From Methanobacteriota archaeon (GTDB taxonomy: Archaea; Thermoplasmatota; Poseidoniia; Poseidoniales; Poseidoniaceae): a DNA stretch of 13,923 bases. The stretch lies in NCBI GenBank assembly GCA_002702945.1, contig PADF01000029.1:16585-30507 (forward strand), in the 5' to 3' direction. Below, piece by piece: positions 1 to 7,471 of the stretch; within the stretch, counting starts at the first letter, position 1, and every line of letters begins with the position of its first letter. Under the pieces are notes generated by a model. It saw only the letters and a program-made list of their open reading frames with translations, did no database searches and was not told where the DNA came from. The translations under genes and the position numbers were made by a program.

Positions 1-929
1 GTTCTTGCAACGATTTCAACCATATACATTCTTAGAGCAGGGTCAACATAAACATCTTCACAAGCTTGTTGCATAGCAATAACTCTTTGTGGGTCTGTAA
101 TTACATCAACATCGACTGCATCCTTTCCTCTAGAAATACGACGAGCTAGAATTTCATCTTCATCTGCTCTGTCAGGATAACCTACAGACATCTTGAACAT
201 AAAACGGTCAAGTTGCGCTTCAGGAAGTGGATAAGTACCTTCTTGCTCGACAGGGTTTTGAGTTGCCATAACAATAAACGGTGCAGGTAGTTTGTGAGTA
301 ACAGTACCGATAGTTACTTGCTTCTCTTGCATAGCCTCAAGCAAAGCTGCTTGTGTCTTTGGCGGAGCACGGTTAATCTCGTCAGCTAGTAGTAGGTTAC
401 AGAACAGTGGTCCTGGTTTGAACGTAAATTCTCCTTTCTTAGCATCATAGATGTTGGTACCGGTAATATCAGCAGGTAGTAAATCCGGCGTAAATTGTAC
501 ACGCTTGAAATCACAACCGAGTGCATCGGCAAATGTGTTGGTCATCAGAGTTTTAGCCAAACCTGGATAATCTTCGAAGAGAAGATTACCATTGGAGAGG
601 ATATTGATCAACACGTTTTCAATAACGTGGACTTTACCGATAATTACTTTTTGAACTTCAGCGCTAATCGCCTGGGCGATTGCTCCTACTGCTGCAAGTC
701 GTTCTCGGACCTCTGGTGTACTCTGGTGCTTCGGCTGGGCCGGAGCGGCCGGTGCTACAGGTGCTGCTGGCATTGGTGCTGCAGGTGCTGCAGGCATTGG
801 TGCTGCAGGTGCTGCAGGCATTGGTGCTGCAGGTGCTGCTGGCATTGGTGCTGCAGGTGCTGCTGGCATTGGTGGTGCTGGCATTCCTGGTTGCGCTGGC
901 GCGGGCTGGGGTGGGGGTGCTGGTTGCAT
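1..929 (-). CDS. moxR: MoxR-family AAA+ ATPase, C-terminus cut off by the window edge
   Basis: The frame is open from the ATG at 929 to the left edge (309 codons), so the C-terminus is missing. MoxR ATPases are chaperone-like AAA+ proteins that typically work with DUF58, VWA or membrane partners. Visible motifs: a degenerate Walker A (EDYPGLAKTLM), Walker B with sensor region (LLLADEINRAPPKTQAALLEAMQE region, cited here by its core LLADEINRAP), sensor-1 ATQNP, and LDRFMFK with the arginine finger. The first ~65 residues are unusual: a Pro/Ala/Met-rich tract built on MPAAPAAP repeats, then a normal MoxR start (VQKVIIGK). The ATG has a strong GGAGG site at 938-942 with 8 nt spacing. The gene lies 21 nt downstream of a DUF4350-like gene in the same direction, a common pairing. 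Family assignment is secure; the client is unknown. Confidence 0.93.
   Translation of the reverse strand, partial: MQPAPPPQPAPAQPGMPAPPMPAAPAAPMPAAPAAPMPAAPAAPMPAAPAAPMPAAPVAPAAPAQPKHQSTPEVRERLAAVGAIAQAISAEVQKVIIGKVHVIENVLINILSNGNLLFEDYPGLAKTLMTNTFADALGCDFKRVQFTPDLLPADITGTNIYDAKKGEFTFKPGPLFCNLLLADEINRAPPKTQAALLEAMQEKQVTIGTVTHKLPAPFIVMATQNPVEQEGTYPLPEAQLDRFMFKMSVGYPDRADEDEILARRISRGKDAVDVDVITDPQRVIAMQQACEDVYVDPALRMYMVEIVAR
751..885 (-). repeat. 24-nt tandem repeat coding for the MoxR N-terminal Pro/Ala octapeptides
   Basis: Five consecutive 24-nt units (751-774, 775-798, 799-822, 823-846, 847-870) are followed by a 15-nt partial unit to 885. The plus-strand unit reads approximately ggtgctgcaggtgctgcaggc plus att, with GCA/GCT wobble and one Val codon in the promoter-distal unit. 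On the minus strand each unit encodes one MPAAPAAP-type octapeptide, so the array is in frame and any copy-number change keeps the reading frame. There are no spacers between units. The repeat probably forms a flexible linker ahead of the ATPase domain. Confidence 0.9.
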
Positions 930-937
930 GTCTTTTT

Positions 938-942
938 CCTCC
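938..942 (-). promoter_or_regulatory. Shine-Dalgarno site of the MoxR gene
   Basis: The minus strand reads GGAGG, then 8 nt, then the ATG at 929. It lies in the 21-nt gap after the stop codon of the DUF4350-like gene. It fixes the MoxR start upstream of the repeat region, so the Pro/Ala tract really is translated. Confidence 0.8.
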
Positions 943-950
943 TATTTTTT

Positions 951-2624
951 TCAATTACCCCAACGCCGAATCTGTGGGATGATTTCCCTCAATTCTTCGT
1001 TGGAGTAGGAACGGTTAGAACTTATGAGTTCTACTAATCGCGGATCTCGCACCATGTGCATAACCTCCGCAGGGGTTTTTCTAACAAACTCGTCTCTAGT
1101 CAAATCATTAAACTGACGAACTTTGGATAAGAATGCTTCTTTAACTCGTAATTGGTACTGTGATGAATCTATTTTCTTTGGTCTTTCTCTAAATCGAGTC
1201 AAATCAAATACATGTCGCCAATTTTCTTTCTCTGGAACAACCATAATTGCAATTGCCAAAAGAGCAAATAAATTTAGGATAATTAGCCACTTCAAAACAT
1301 TATCACTAGTGAGTAATACTATTGCGCCAATCGCTTCAGTAAAAGGAGAAGAGAGAGCACTTGATACGTGTCTGCTCTCATCAAATACAAGATTAAATTC
1401 TGATGGGAATCGAGTTACAGTAGTTGAAATCTCTTTGTTATCAAATTCCATCATATCATAAATTAACGCAGTGAAATACGGTGAATTACCACGCCAAGTG
1501 GTATCGCCATAAGCAGAGGATAAACCGTCAGAAGAATCCCAACATGAATGAGATTCGCCGACCTTATTCGAAACATAATATTGAGAAGTGCACTGCTGTT
1601 TTCCTGTTTCCCCACCAAGTTGTTCATCCCAAAGGTGATTTGCTAAAACTGAATGATCTGATACGAAAACAATTGAACCAGTAACATCAACTTTACCAAA
1701 ATTATTGTTTGGTTGTTCATCTAATACATCTTCAACTGGATAATCGATTCTTATTATTAAACCAGTTTTACCCTCTCCTAAAACTGGATTATTTTTATTA
1801 TTAACATCCATATCATTTCGGGCGATAAATGCTGGAGTAGATGCATGAGCGAGTACCATTACTTCTCTATCTTCCTCAACATCTTCATCTAAAACTTGGA
1901 TAGCAGTGGCTCTATGGAATAAAACAGGTGTTCTACAATTTTCGACTTGAGCATTATTGATGTTGTTTTCAGAACAAGGAATTAGCCTCTCATCACCCAT
2001 TGTGGTAACATCTCTGTTGATGCTGGCAGCTGCCCAAAGTTTTCTTTGGTCTGGCATCAAAACTTCTCCGCTTTCGTCAGTAACTTCGTAATACTGGAAT
2101 GGATCAACAACTGGTGCATCAAAATATTTTATTCCAAATTCAGATGCTACAAGTTGGGCATTGGTTGAATTCGCAGCCAATATTACCTTACCACCCTTTT
2201 TTGTAACAAAATCAAAAATTGCTGAAGCTTCTGCTGCATCAAAGGGTTTCTCTGGAGCAGCGATTACTAATAGAGTTCGATGAGGGTCATCCCAATCATT
2301 GACTAACATTGGAGTAGACATTGTATTTGCAATCAAGTAGCCCTCTCCACTCGAACCAAGCGTATTGCGCATTTCAGTTAACTGAAGGTTAGATAATTCT
2401 TGGTCTTCTTCATAAGGAGAAAAAACAGTCTCTTTGTCCAAACTGACTAAACTGATTAGAATTACTGACAGAAATAAGGATGCACCAAAGCCAACTTTAA
2501 GCCAAGTTTCTAGGCTTATTTTGGTTTTTGTTTCTTCTGCCAATCTAACCCCTTCCCTGATTAAGCGCTCTCGCGACACACCGATAGACGTCGGAGTTTC
2601 TCTCCACTCATAATGATTGTCCAT
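951..2624 (-). CDS. DUF4350-like membrane protein, partner of the MoxR ATPase
   Basis: 557 residues. A short charged N-terminus is followed by a transmembrane helix at about 42-63 (VGFGASLFLSVILISLVSL), a large domain of about 380 residues presumably outside, a second transmembrane helix at about 444-463, and a charged cytoplasmic tail of about 95 residues. The large domain begins with the pattern LLVIAAPEKPF...FVTKKGGKVILA and has a VFDESRH motif before helix 2, both typical of DUF4350 proteins found with MoxR and DUF58 genes. Cysteines at about 217, 230, 345 and 361 could pair outside the cell. Codon 1 is taken as the ATG at 2624; a TTG lies immediately before it at 2627. The stop at 951-953 is followed 21 nt later by moxR, so the two are probably co-translated. 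The exact function is unknown. Confidence 0.75.
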   Translation of the reverse strand: MDNHYEWRETPTSIGVSRERLIREGVRLAEETKTKISLETWLKVGFGASLFLSVILISLVSLDKETVFSPYEEDQELSNLQLTEMRNTLGSSGEGYLIANTMSTPMLVNDWDDPHRTLLVIAAPEKPFDAAEASAIFDFVTKKGGKVILAANSTNAQLVASEFGIKYFDAPVVDPFQYYEVTDESGEVLMPDQRKLWAAASINRDVTTMGDERLIPCSENNINNAQVENCRTPVLFHRATAIQVLDEDVEEDREVMVLAHASTPAFIARNDMDVNNKNNPVLGEGKTGLIIRIDYPVEDVLDEQPNNNFGKVDVTGSIVFVSDHSVLANHLWDEQLGGETGKQQCTSQYYVSNKVGESHSCWDSSDGLSSAYGDTTWRGNSPYFTALIYDMMEFDNKEISTTVTRFPSEFNLVFDESRHVSSALSSPFTEAIGAIVLLTSDNVLKWLIILNLFALLAIAIMVVPEKENWRHVFDLTRFRERPKKIDSSQYQLRVKEAFLSKVRQFNDLTRDEFVRKTPAEVMHMVRDPRLVELISSNRSYSNEELREIIPQIRRWGN

Positions 2625-2659
2625 CAATGAGCAAATACCAACGGTGGTTTTTGCAAATG

Positions 2660-2675
2660 TTTAAGCATGTTTAAA
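2660..2675. promoter_or_regulatory. Candidate promoter element with imperfect palindrome upstream of the DUF4350-like gene
   Basis: The plus strand reads tttaagcatgtttaaa, with arms TTTAA/TTAAA around a CATG centre and one mismatched pair. The minus strand offers a TATA-like TTTAAA at 2670-2675, about 46 nt upstream of the ATG at 2624. This would place transcription start roughly 20-25 nt before the ATG. It could be simply an AT-rich TATA box or also an operator. The whole gap between genes is only about 100 nt. Confidence 0.3.
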
Positions 2676-2712
2676 GCAGTACATATTACGATTTATGAGC
2701 CACTAAACCGTG

Positions 2713-2720
2713 AAAAATAA
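2713..2720 (-). terminator. T-tract after the secreted-protein gene
   Basis: The minus strand reads TTATTTTT about 6 nt past the stop codon at 2727. Archaeal termination often uses oligo-T without a hairpin, and no stem is evident. It would end the operon that starts near 8077. Confidence 0.3.
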
Positions 2721-2726
2721 CATTGG

Positions 2727-3677
2727 TTAGTATCTTCTAGAATAGAATAAATTTACAATAAAAATCACAGCCAAAAATTCAATCAATGAAATAAACGGTA
2801 ATGTACTAGATTCGATTAAATCTGAGCCATCATCATCTTCCAAATCATTCGAATCCCCATTATCAGTTTGGCTAGAACCGGATGAACTATCTTCAGCAGT
2901 ATAGACCTCAATCTCAAACATAACACTAGATGTTAGTTTACTTCCAGTAGAAGTTATCGATAGAGTTACCTCGCATGTACGCCCTGGATGAGCCTCAGAA
3001 GCAGTTACTTTCAATTTAGTTTCAAAAAGCTGATTGACTGTAATAACTTGACCTTCTAATTCATCCATCCCTTCGATTTTCATATGAGGGCAGGAACGAA
3101 TACTAAATTCTGAGTCGCCAATTGCATCATCTGAATTACCCTTATTTTCAATAATAAAATTATGCTCAATGTCAGAACCAGGATATAATTTCTCACCTGT
3201 CTCACTTGCACTAACCAATAAATCATAAACTGACGGGACTACTATGTCTCCATCAATCTCTTGACTACTAGTCGGTTGATCAAATACTGATTCATCCGCT
3301 GTGACTGATATCATCATTGAACTGTTTGGAGATCTTTCAAAAACATAGCCATTCTCATTTTTCAACATGATTGATATCGTTTCATTAGAAGAACTGCTAA
3401 CTGTCACACTCTCGGGATAATCTATCTCTATTGGGATATCATTAGAGTCCCATTCAATTGTCAAATCAATATTAATCTCAGTCATTCGTTGATTGTCGAT
3501 GTAAATTAACAACTCATCTTCAATATCATTATCATCGGTAATTTCTAGAGTGTATGTACCATCCATATCGGTTTCCCAACCCATTTCCCATGATGGTATC
3601 TCAATGGGTTCTTGAGAATAAACTGAACCAAAAAATAGTGGTGAGCATAAAACAAATATTACGAATTTTAATTTCAT
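2727..3677 (-). CDS. Secreted, C-terminally anchored Ig-like domain protein of unknown function
   Basis: 316 residues. The N-terminus is a signal peptide (MKLKFVIFVLCSPLFFG), with likely cleavage after SVYS before QEP. Residues about 25-260 are beta-rich and asparagine/serine/aspartate-rich, probably two Ig-like or NEW3-type modules: the second has PGSDIEHNFIIENKGNSDD, a pattern typical of such modules. C196 and C235 could form a disulfide. A Ser/Asp/Glu-rich linker (263-290) leads to a transmembrane segment (about 294-311) and the end SRRY. The protein should therefore sit outside, tethered to the membrane. The ATG at 3677 is 1 nt after the stop of the FAD-subunit gene and has a GGAGA site at 3686-3690 with 8 nt spacing, so it is in the molybdenum-hydroxylase operon. 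No specific function is recognisable. Confidence 0.8.
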   Translation of the reverse strand: MKLKFVIFVLCSPLFFGSVYSQEPIEIPSWEMGWETDMDGTYTLEITDDNDIEDELLIYIDNQRMTEINIDLTIEWDSNDIPIEIDYPESVTVSSSSNETISIMLKNENGYVFERSPNSSMMISVTADESVFDQPTSSQEIDGDIVVPSVYDLLVSASETGEKLYPGSDIEHNFIIENKGNSDDAIGDSEFSIRSCPHMKIEGMDELEGQVITVNQLFETKLKVTASEAHPGRTCEVTLSITSTGSKLTSSVMFEIEVYTAEDSSSGSSQTDNGDSNDLEDDDGSDLIESSTLPFISLIEFLAVIFIVNLFYSRRY

Positions 3678-3678
3678 C

Positions 3679-4656
3679 TCAACTATCTCCGTCTATTTTT
3701 GATAATGCTCTCTTGACCAATACTTGAACGACTGAGCGACGATAATTAGGCGGCAGGGCGGTATTATTTACTGGTTTTACTAATTTCTTAATCAGTGCTG
3801 CAAGAGACTTTACTGACTGCTTACCTTCCCATTTTGAGTTTACTATATCTTCGATTTCCTCTGTATGATTTTTTGGGATAGACTCTAGAGCTGTTGTCGC
3901 CAGTCGAATAGATTTGGTTTCTCCTTCAATCCATGAAGCAGCAACTCCTGCTTCAGGGAAATCCCAGGAATCTCTAACTCGAAGTTTTTGATAACTACCT
4001 ATCCTCTTTATTGATTCTTCAGGAAGAGTTACTTTAAGTAAAAATTCTCCTTTTTCTAGAACGTTTTTCTTCATACCATCCAACTGATAAAAATCAGATA
4101 ATGGCATCATTCTTTCACCATTCGGACCAATTAGATGAACTGATGCATCTAGCACCATCATAACTGGAGCTATGTCTCCTTGGTAAGTTGCTACGCAAAG
4201 TGTGTTTTGGTTCGGAATAACTCTACAATCTGAACCTGTTCCGCAATCCGCTTTATGGCACCAATCTATGGAACGTCGCCAATCTTCGCTTTGATTATAC
4301 CAAAAACATCGTGTATCAAGGCATAAGTTCCCTCCCAAAGTAGCACTTTTTCTAATCAAGGAAGATGCGACTTTTCCTGCTGCTTCAGCAATCATAGGAT
4401 GTACTACTCCTTCTTTTAGATCAGAAAGGCGCGCCATACAGCCTATTTCTAAATCTGAAATTGTATCAATTCCTGGTATATTGGCCAGTGAGATAACATT
4501 CGGTTTTGTATTAATCCTCCACTTGTAATTGGCGAGAAGATCTGTGCCACCAGATACCCAATCGAAATCTTGGTTTTGCTCAATCAAATCTGCTGCAATT
4601 TGGCAGGCCTCTTCAACTGAATTAGGGTGGTGAAGAAGGAATGGAGGCATTAGCAT
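3679..4656 (-). CDS. FAD-binding (medium) subunit of a molybdenum hydroxylase, HcrB-like with an extra Fe-S cluster loop
   Basis: 325 residues, normal for the family. The PCMH-type FAD-binding domain occupies about 1-215: VSGGTDLLANYK for FAD phosphate binding and SATLGGNLCLDTRC for the second FAD motif. The CO-dehydrogenase flavoprotein C-terminal domain follows (about 215-320). It should pass electrons between the iron-sulfur subunit and an external partner. Between residues 112 and 154 lies a Cys-rich insertion with cysteines at 112, 117, 133, 138, 144 and 154. As established for 4-hydroxybenzoyl-CoA reductase, the beta subunit carries a similar loop binding a [4Fe-4S] cluster; the surrounding words CLDTRC, YNQS and GDIAPVMM also resemble HcrB. 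Its ATG shares one A with the TAA stop of the molybdenum subunit (TAATG). A role as an HcrB-type subunit is likely; the substrate is not proven. Confidence 0.88.
   Translation of the reverse strand: MLMPPFLLHHPNSVEEACQIAADLIEQNQDFDWVSGGTDLLANYKWRINTKPNVISLANIPGIDTISDLEIGCMARLSDLKEGVVHPMIAEAAGKVASSLIRKSATLGGNLCLDTRCFWYNQSEDWRRSIDWCHKADCGTGSDCRVIPNQNTLCVATYQGDIAPVMMVLDASVHLIGPNGERMMPLSDFYQLDGMKKNVLEKGEFLLKVTLPEESIKRIGSYQKLRVRDSWDFPEAGVAASWIEGETKSIRLATTALESIPKNHTEEIEDIVNSKWEGKQSVKSLAALIKKLVKPVNNTALPPNYRRSVVQVLVKRALSKIDGDS
3686..3690 (-). promoter_or_regulatory. Shine-Dalgarno site of the secreted-protein gene
   Basis: The minus strand reads GGAGA, then 8 nt, then the ATG at 3677. The site lies inside the last codons of the FAD-subunit gene, which shows that the secreted protein is translated from the same message. 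Confidence 0.6.
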
Positions 4657-7460
4657 TAATTTCCACCTTCCATTTCTCTTTGTTCTTTTTTCAACCAGGC
4701 CTTGCCGGCAAGACCTAATTCTGCTAGTTGCTCAGGGTCCGGTTCAGTAGCCATTCTCCATCCATCAAGTTGTTCTTCGAGTGGAATGTTAGGATCAAAG
4801 CCGAATAAAACTCCATTAACATACGCTGACGTATCTTCAGTAGTTTGTCTAGCAATATCTCTTTTCCTGTGTTCGTCAGCTCTCTTCTTCAATAACTTTT
4901 GAAGTTGGATACTCTTTGGTCCGTGAGTGTATCTTGGAGAAGGAAGGTCTGTTGCTTCTTCTAATTTCAATTTCTTTCTCTTTTTCTCAATACCCTTGTA
5001 AACAATGTCAGGGGTTAATGGTAAGTCATTATATCGAATACCAATCGCATCATACACTGCGTTTACAACCGCTGGAAGAATAGGAAGTAGCGGACCTTCA
5101 CCTGCTTCTTTAGCACCAAATGGACCTTCTGGGTCACTAGATTCGACAATTATGGGTTCTACATGAGGCATTTCATGGATTGAAGGTATCTTGTATTCTA
5201 GTAAGTTAGCATTTTGTAGATGTCCTGTTCTTCCGTAAACCATCTTCTCGGACAATACTTGACCAAGACCCATGTGGCATGAACCAATAATTTGCCCTTT
5301 TACAGCAAGAGGATTCAATGCTTTACCACAGTCGTGCGCAGCCCATACATTTGTACATTTTACTAGTCCTAGTTCGACATCAACATCAACCTCAGCAACA
5401 TATGCTGAGAATGAATATGCTGGAGCAAGACCTGCTGCTGCACCTTTGTGAACTCCACCCATTGGAGGTGAACGATATGCACCACTGGATATTAGTGCAC
5501 CTTTATCCTCCTGTGCTTTGTGAAGTGCTTGGAGGTAAGATACACCAATTGCTGGATCGTGTTTATAGTAAATTCTTCTATCATTAATTACTAAGGTATT
5601 AGGATGATAACCCAAAATATCCCAAGCAGCATTGAGTAATTTTTCTCTAATATCCAATGCCGCCCTTATTGCTGCATTAGCATTCATGAAAGTAACTCGA
5701 CTAGAATAAGAACCTAAATCAACAGGAGATGTATCACTTTCATGGCTTCTAACATGAATCATTTCAATCGGTAGTGCCAGTACTTCTGAAACTACTTGAG
5801 CAACGGCAGTGGTGGAACCCTGTCCAATATCAGCTGCCCCAGTATGGACAGTAACCCCGCCGTCCATATCAACTTGAATATGAACAGTAGCATGAGGGAA
5901 ACGATTTGGATCCCAGTGAATAGGTAATCCTGAACCTGAAATGAAAAATCCGCAACCAATTCCAATTCCTTTACCCAATGGGAGTTTTCTAAACTTATTT
6001 TCCCAATCCGAACCATCTCTTACCCTTTCGAGTGCTTCTCTCATACCATTCGAGGTAATTCTAAATCCTGTAATCGTTCTACTATGCGGAGGTAAAAGGT
6101 TAGCTAATCTAAGATCTATTGGGTCGACATTCATATCTTCAGCCATCTCATCCAAACCAACTTCAACAGCACATCTGGTATTGACTGCCCCATGCCCTCT
6201 CATAGCCCCAGATGCTGGTTTATTGGTCCAAACTCTCGCACCAGTGTAATGGAATGAACCCAATTCATAAGGAGCAGTGGCTAAAACCCCGTTATAATAT
6301 GAAGTTACGTGGCCAAAAGATGCGAATCCACCGCCGTCAATCAAAGCATCAATATCGAAACCAGAGATTCTTCCCTCTTCATCAGCAGTCATCTTTACTT
6401 CAATGTTACTTGGATGTCTTCCACGATTTATCCAGTAAACTTCTTCCCTATCAAAAGTGATACGAACGGGCCTACCAGATTTTCTAGACAAAATAGCTGC
6501 ACACATTTCATGAGGGAATGGATCTGATTTGCCTCCAAAACCGCCGCCAACAAATGTACGAATGACATTTATTTGATGCATGGGGACGTCCAAAACCGTA
6601 GATAATGCTCTGTGAGTATAATGAGGAACTTGTTGGGGAGTATACAACTGAAGTCTGCCATTAGGATCCCAATGGGCAACTACGGCATGCGGTTCTGTAA
6701 ATCCGTGATGAACTCCTAACATTGTCCATTTTCCATGAGATGATGAAAATGGATTATCAACTAATGAACGATCTCCGAACTCTTGGAATACTCTTTTTTG
6801 TACATTAGTCTTTGAAAGATGGTATTTACCTCTCCAATGAATAGGTTCATCGCTATCTTCTAATCCTTTTTTAGGGTCAAATACTGGTTCTAAAATCTCC
6901 CATTCAATTTCAAATAATCCCAATGCTTCAATGGCAGTAGCCTCATCAACAGCACTGACACATGCGACTAGGTCGCCCATATGCCTTACTTTTTCCACGG
7001 CCATGGCGTGTTCATCTTTTGTCACTGGTAAAACACCGAAACTATTTGGTGAATCTGCGCCAGTAGCTACCGCAATTACTCCAGGAAGAGCCTCGACTTT
7101 TGTAGTATCAATCGATTTTATCTTTGCGTAATGATGAGGTGAACGTAAAATCTTACCAATTGACTCGTTGGGTAGTCTGACATCATCTCCATACCATGCT
7201 TGACCTGTTACTTTAGCATTTGAATCTACTAATGCAAGTGGTTTACCAACAATTGTCCCTGTTCTTATTCGGTCATGAATGTGCGAACCTGCAGGTTGAT
7301 GCTCTTTTCCACCCACAGATTCAGGTATAAAATTCAAATCTCTTTCTTTCATTACAGGTTTTGAACCACCAGAACCCGGCGGAGGAAATACTTGTTTCCC
7401 AGCAACTCTCTTACCGTCTTTACGGGAAGAATTAGGTTGTTGTCGATATCCTGCAGACAT
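4656..7460 (-). CDS. Molybdopterin-binding large subunit of a xanthine dehydrogenase family hydroxylase
   Basis: 934 residues. An aldehyde oxidase/xanthine dehydrogenase a/b hammerhead (about 70-190, opening GTIVGKPLALVDSNAKVTGQ) is followed by the molybdopterin-binding region. Motifs: GGGFGGK (305-311), SGAMRGHGAVN (417-427), DIGQGS (544-549), and GAKEAGEG with the likely catalytic glutamate at 788. The family oxidises or reduces at carbon next to the Mo centre using water-derived oxygen. The CO-dehydrogenase signature AYRCSFR is absent; the MRGHG word fits 4-hydroxybenzoyl-CoA reductase-like enzymes better than classical XDH. It is longer than the usual ~770 residues because of a ~65-residue N-terminal and a ~105-residue charged C-terminal extension. 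The ATG at 7460 is preferred over a GTG at 7469 because AGGTGAT (7465-7471) precedes it with the spacing used by its neighbours. Overlaps the next gene at TAATG. Substrate unknown. Confidence 0.9.
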   Translation of the reverse strand: MSAGYRQQPNSSRKDGKRVAGKQVFPPPGSGGSKPVMKERDLNFIPESVGGKEHQPAGSHIHDRIRTGTIVGKPLALVDSNAKVTGQAWYGDDVRLPNESIGKILRSPHHYAKIKSIDTTKVEALPGVIAVATGADSPNSFGVLPVTKDEHAMAVEKVRHMGDLVACVSAVDEATAIEALGLFEIEWEILEPVFDPKKGLEDSDEPIHWRGKYHLSKTNVQKRVFQEFGDRSLVDNPFSSSHGKWTMLGVHHGFTEPHAVVAHWDPNGRLQLYTPQQVPHYTHRALSTVLDVPMHQINVIRTFVGGGFGGKSDPFPHEMCAAILSRKSGRPVRITFDREEVYWINRGRHPSNIEVKMTADEEGRISGFDIDALIDGGGFASFGHVTSYYNGVLATAPYELGSFHYTGARVWTNKPASGAMRGHGAVNTRCAVEVGLDEMAEDMNVDPIDLRLANLLPPHSRTITGFRITSNGMREALERVRDGSDWENKFRKLPLGKGIGIGCGFFISGSGLPIHWDPNRFPHATVHIQVDMDGGVTVHTGAADIGQGSTTAVAQVVSEVLALPIEMIHVRSHESDTSPVDLGSYSSRVTFMNANAAIRAALDIREKLLNAAWDILGYHPNTLVINDRRIYYKHDPAIGVSYLQALHKAQEDKGALISSGAYRSPPMGGVHKGAAAGLAPAYSFSAYVAEVDVDVELGLVKCTNVWAAHDCGKALNPLAVKGQIIGSCHMGLGQVLSEKMVYGRTGHLQNANLLEYKIPSIHEMPHVEPIIVESSDPEGPFGAKEAGEGPLLPILPAVVNAVYDAIGIRYNDLPLTPDIVYKGIEKKRKKLKLEEATDLPSPRYTHGPKSIQLQKLLKKRADEHRKRDIARQTTEDTSAYVNGVLFGFDPNIPLEEQLDGWRMATEPDPEQLAELGLAGKAWLKKEQREMEGGN

Positions 7461-7464
7461 TTGA

Positions 7465-7471
7465 ATCACCT
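7465..7471 (-). promoter_or_regulatory. Shine-Dalgarno site deciding the start of the large subunit
   Basis: The minus strand reads AGGTGAT, matching the downstream half of the anti-Shine-Dalgarno complement, with 8 nt between its GG and the ATG at 7460. It contains the TGA stop of the [2Fe-2S] subunit (7466-7468), coupling the two genes. It argues against the in-frame GTG at 7469, which lies inside the site. Confidence 0.65.

Noticed and set aside
751..885. A CRISPR-like array of 24-nt repeats
   Set aside because: The units touch without spacers, are in frame with the MoxR gene and encode octapeptides, so this is a coding tandem repeat.
495..1037. Open frames on both strands over the repeat (495-1037 plus, 680-982 plus, 664-954 minus)
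   Set aside because: They arise because a 24-nt GC-rich repeat stays open in every frame. Their products are Cys/Trp, Leu/Val or Ser/Thr repeats, and the MoxR frame explains the DNA.
5318..6527. Plus-strand open frames within the large-subunit gene (5318-5587, 5941-6249, 6212-6460, 6309-6527)
   Set aside because: No recognisable domains and no ribosome sites; they lie opposite a strongly conserved coding region.
4656..7460. Aerobic CO dehydrogenase large subunit (CoxL)
   Set aside because: The CoxL active-site loop AYRCSFR is missing; SGAMRGHG occupies that place, and the FAD partner has an Fe-S loop absent from CoxM.
7461..7469. GTG at 7469 as start of the large subunit
   Set aside because: The GTG lies inside the AGGTGAT ribosome site, whose spacing fits the ATG at 7460.
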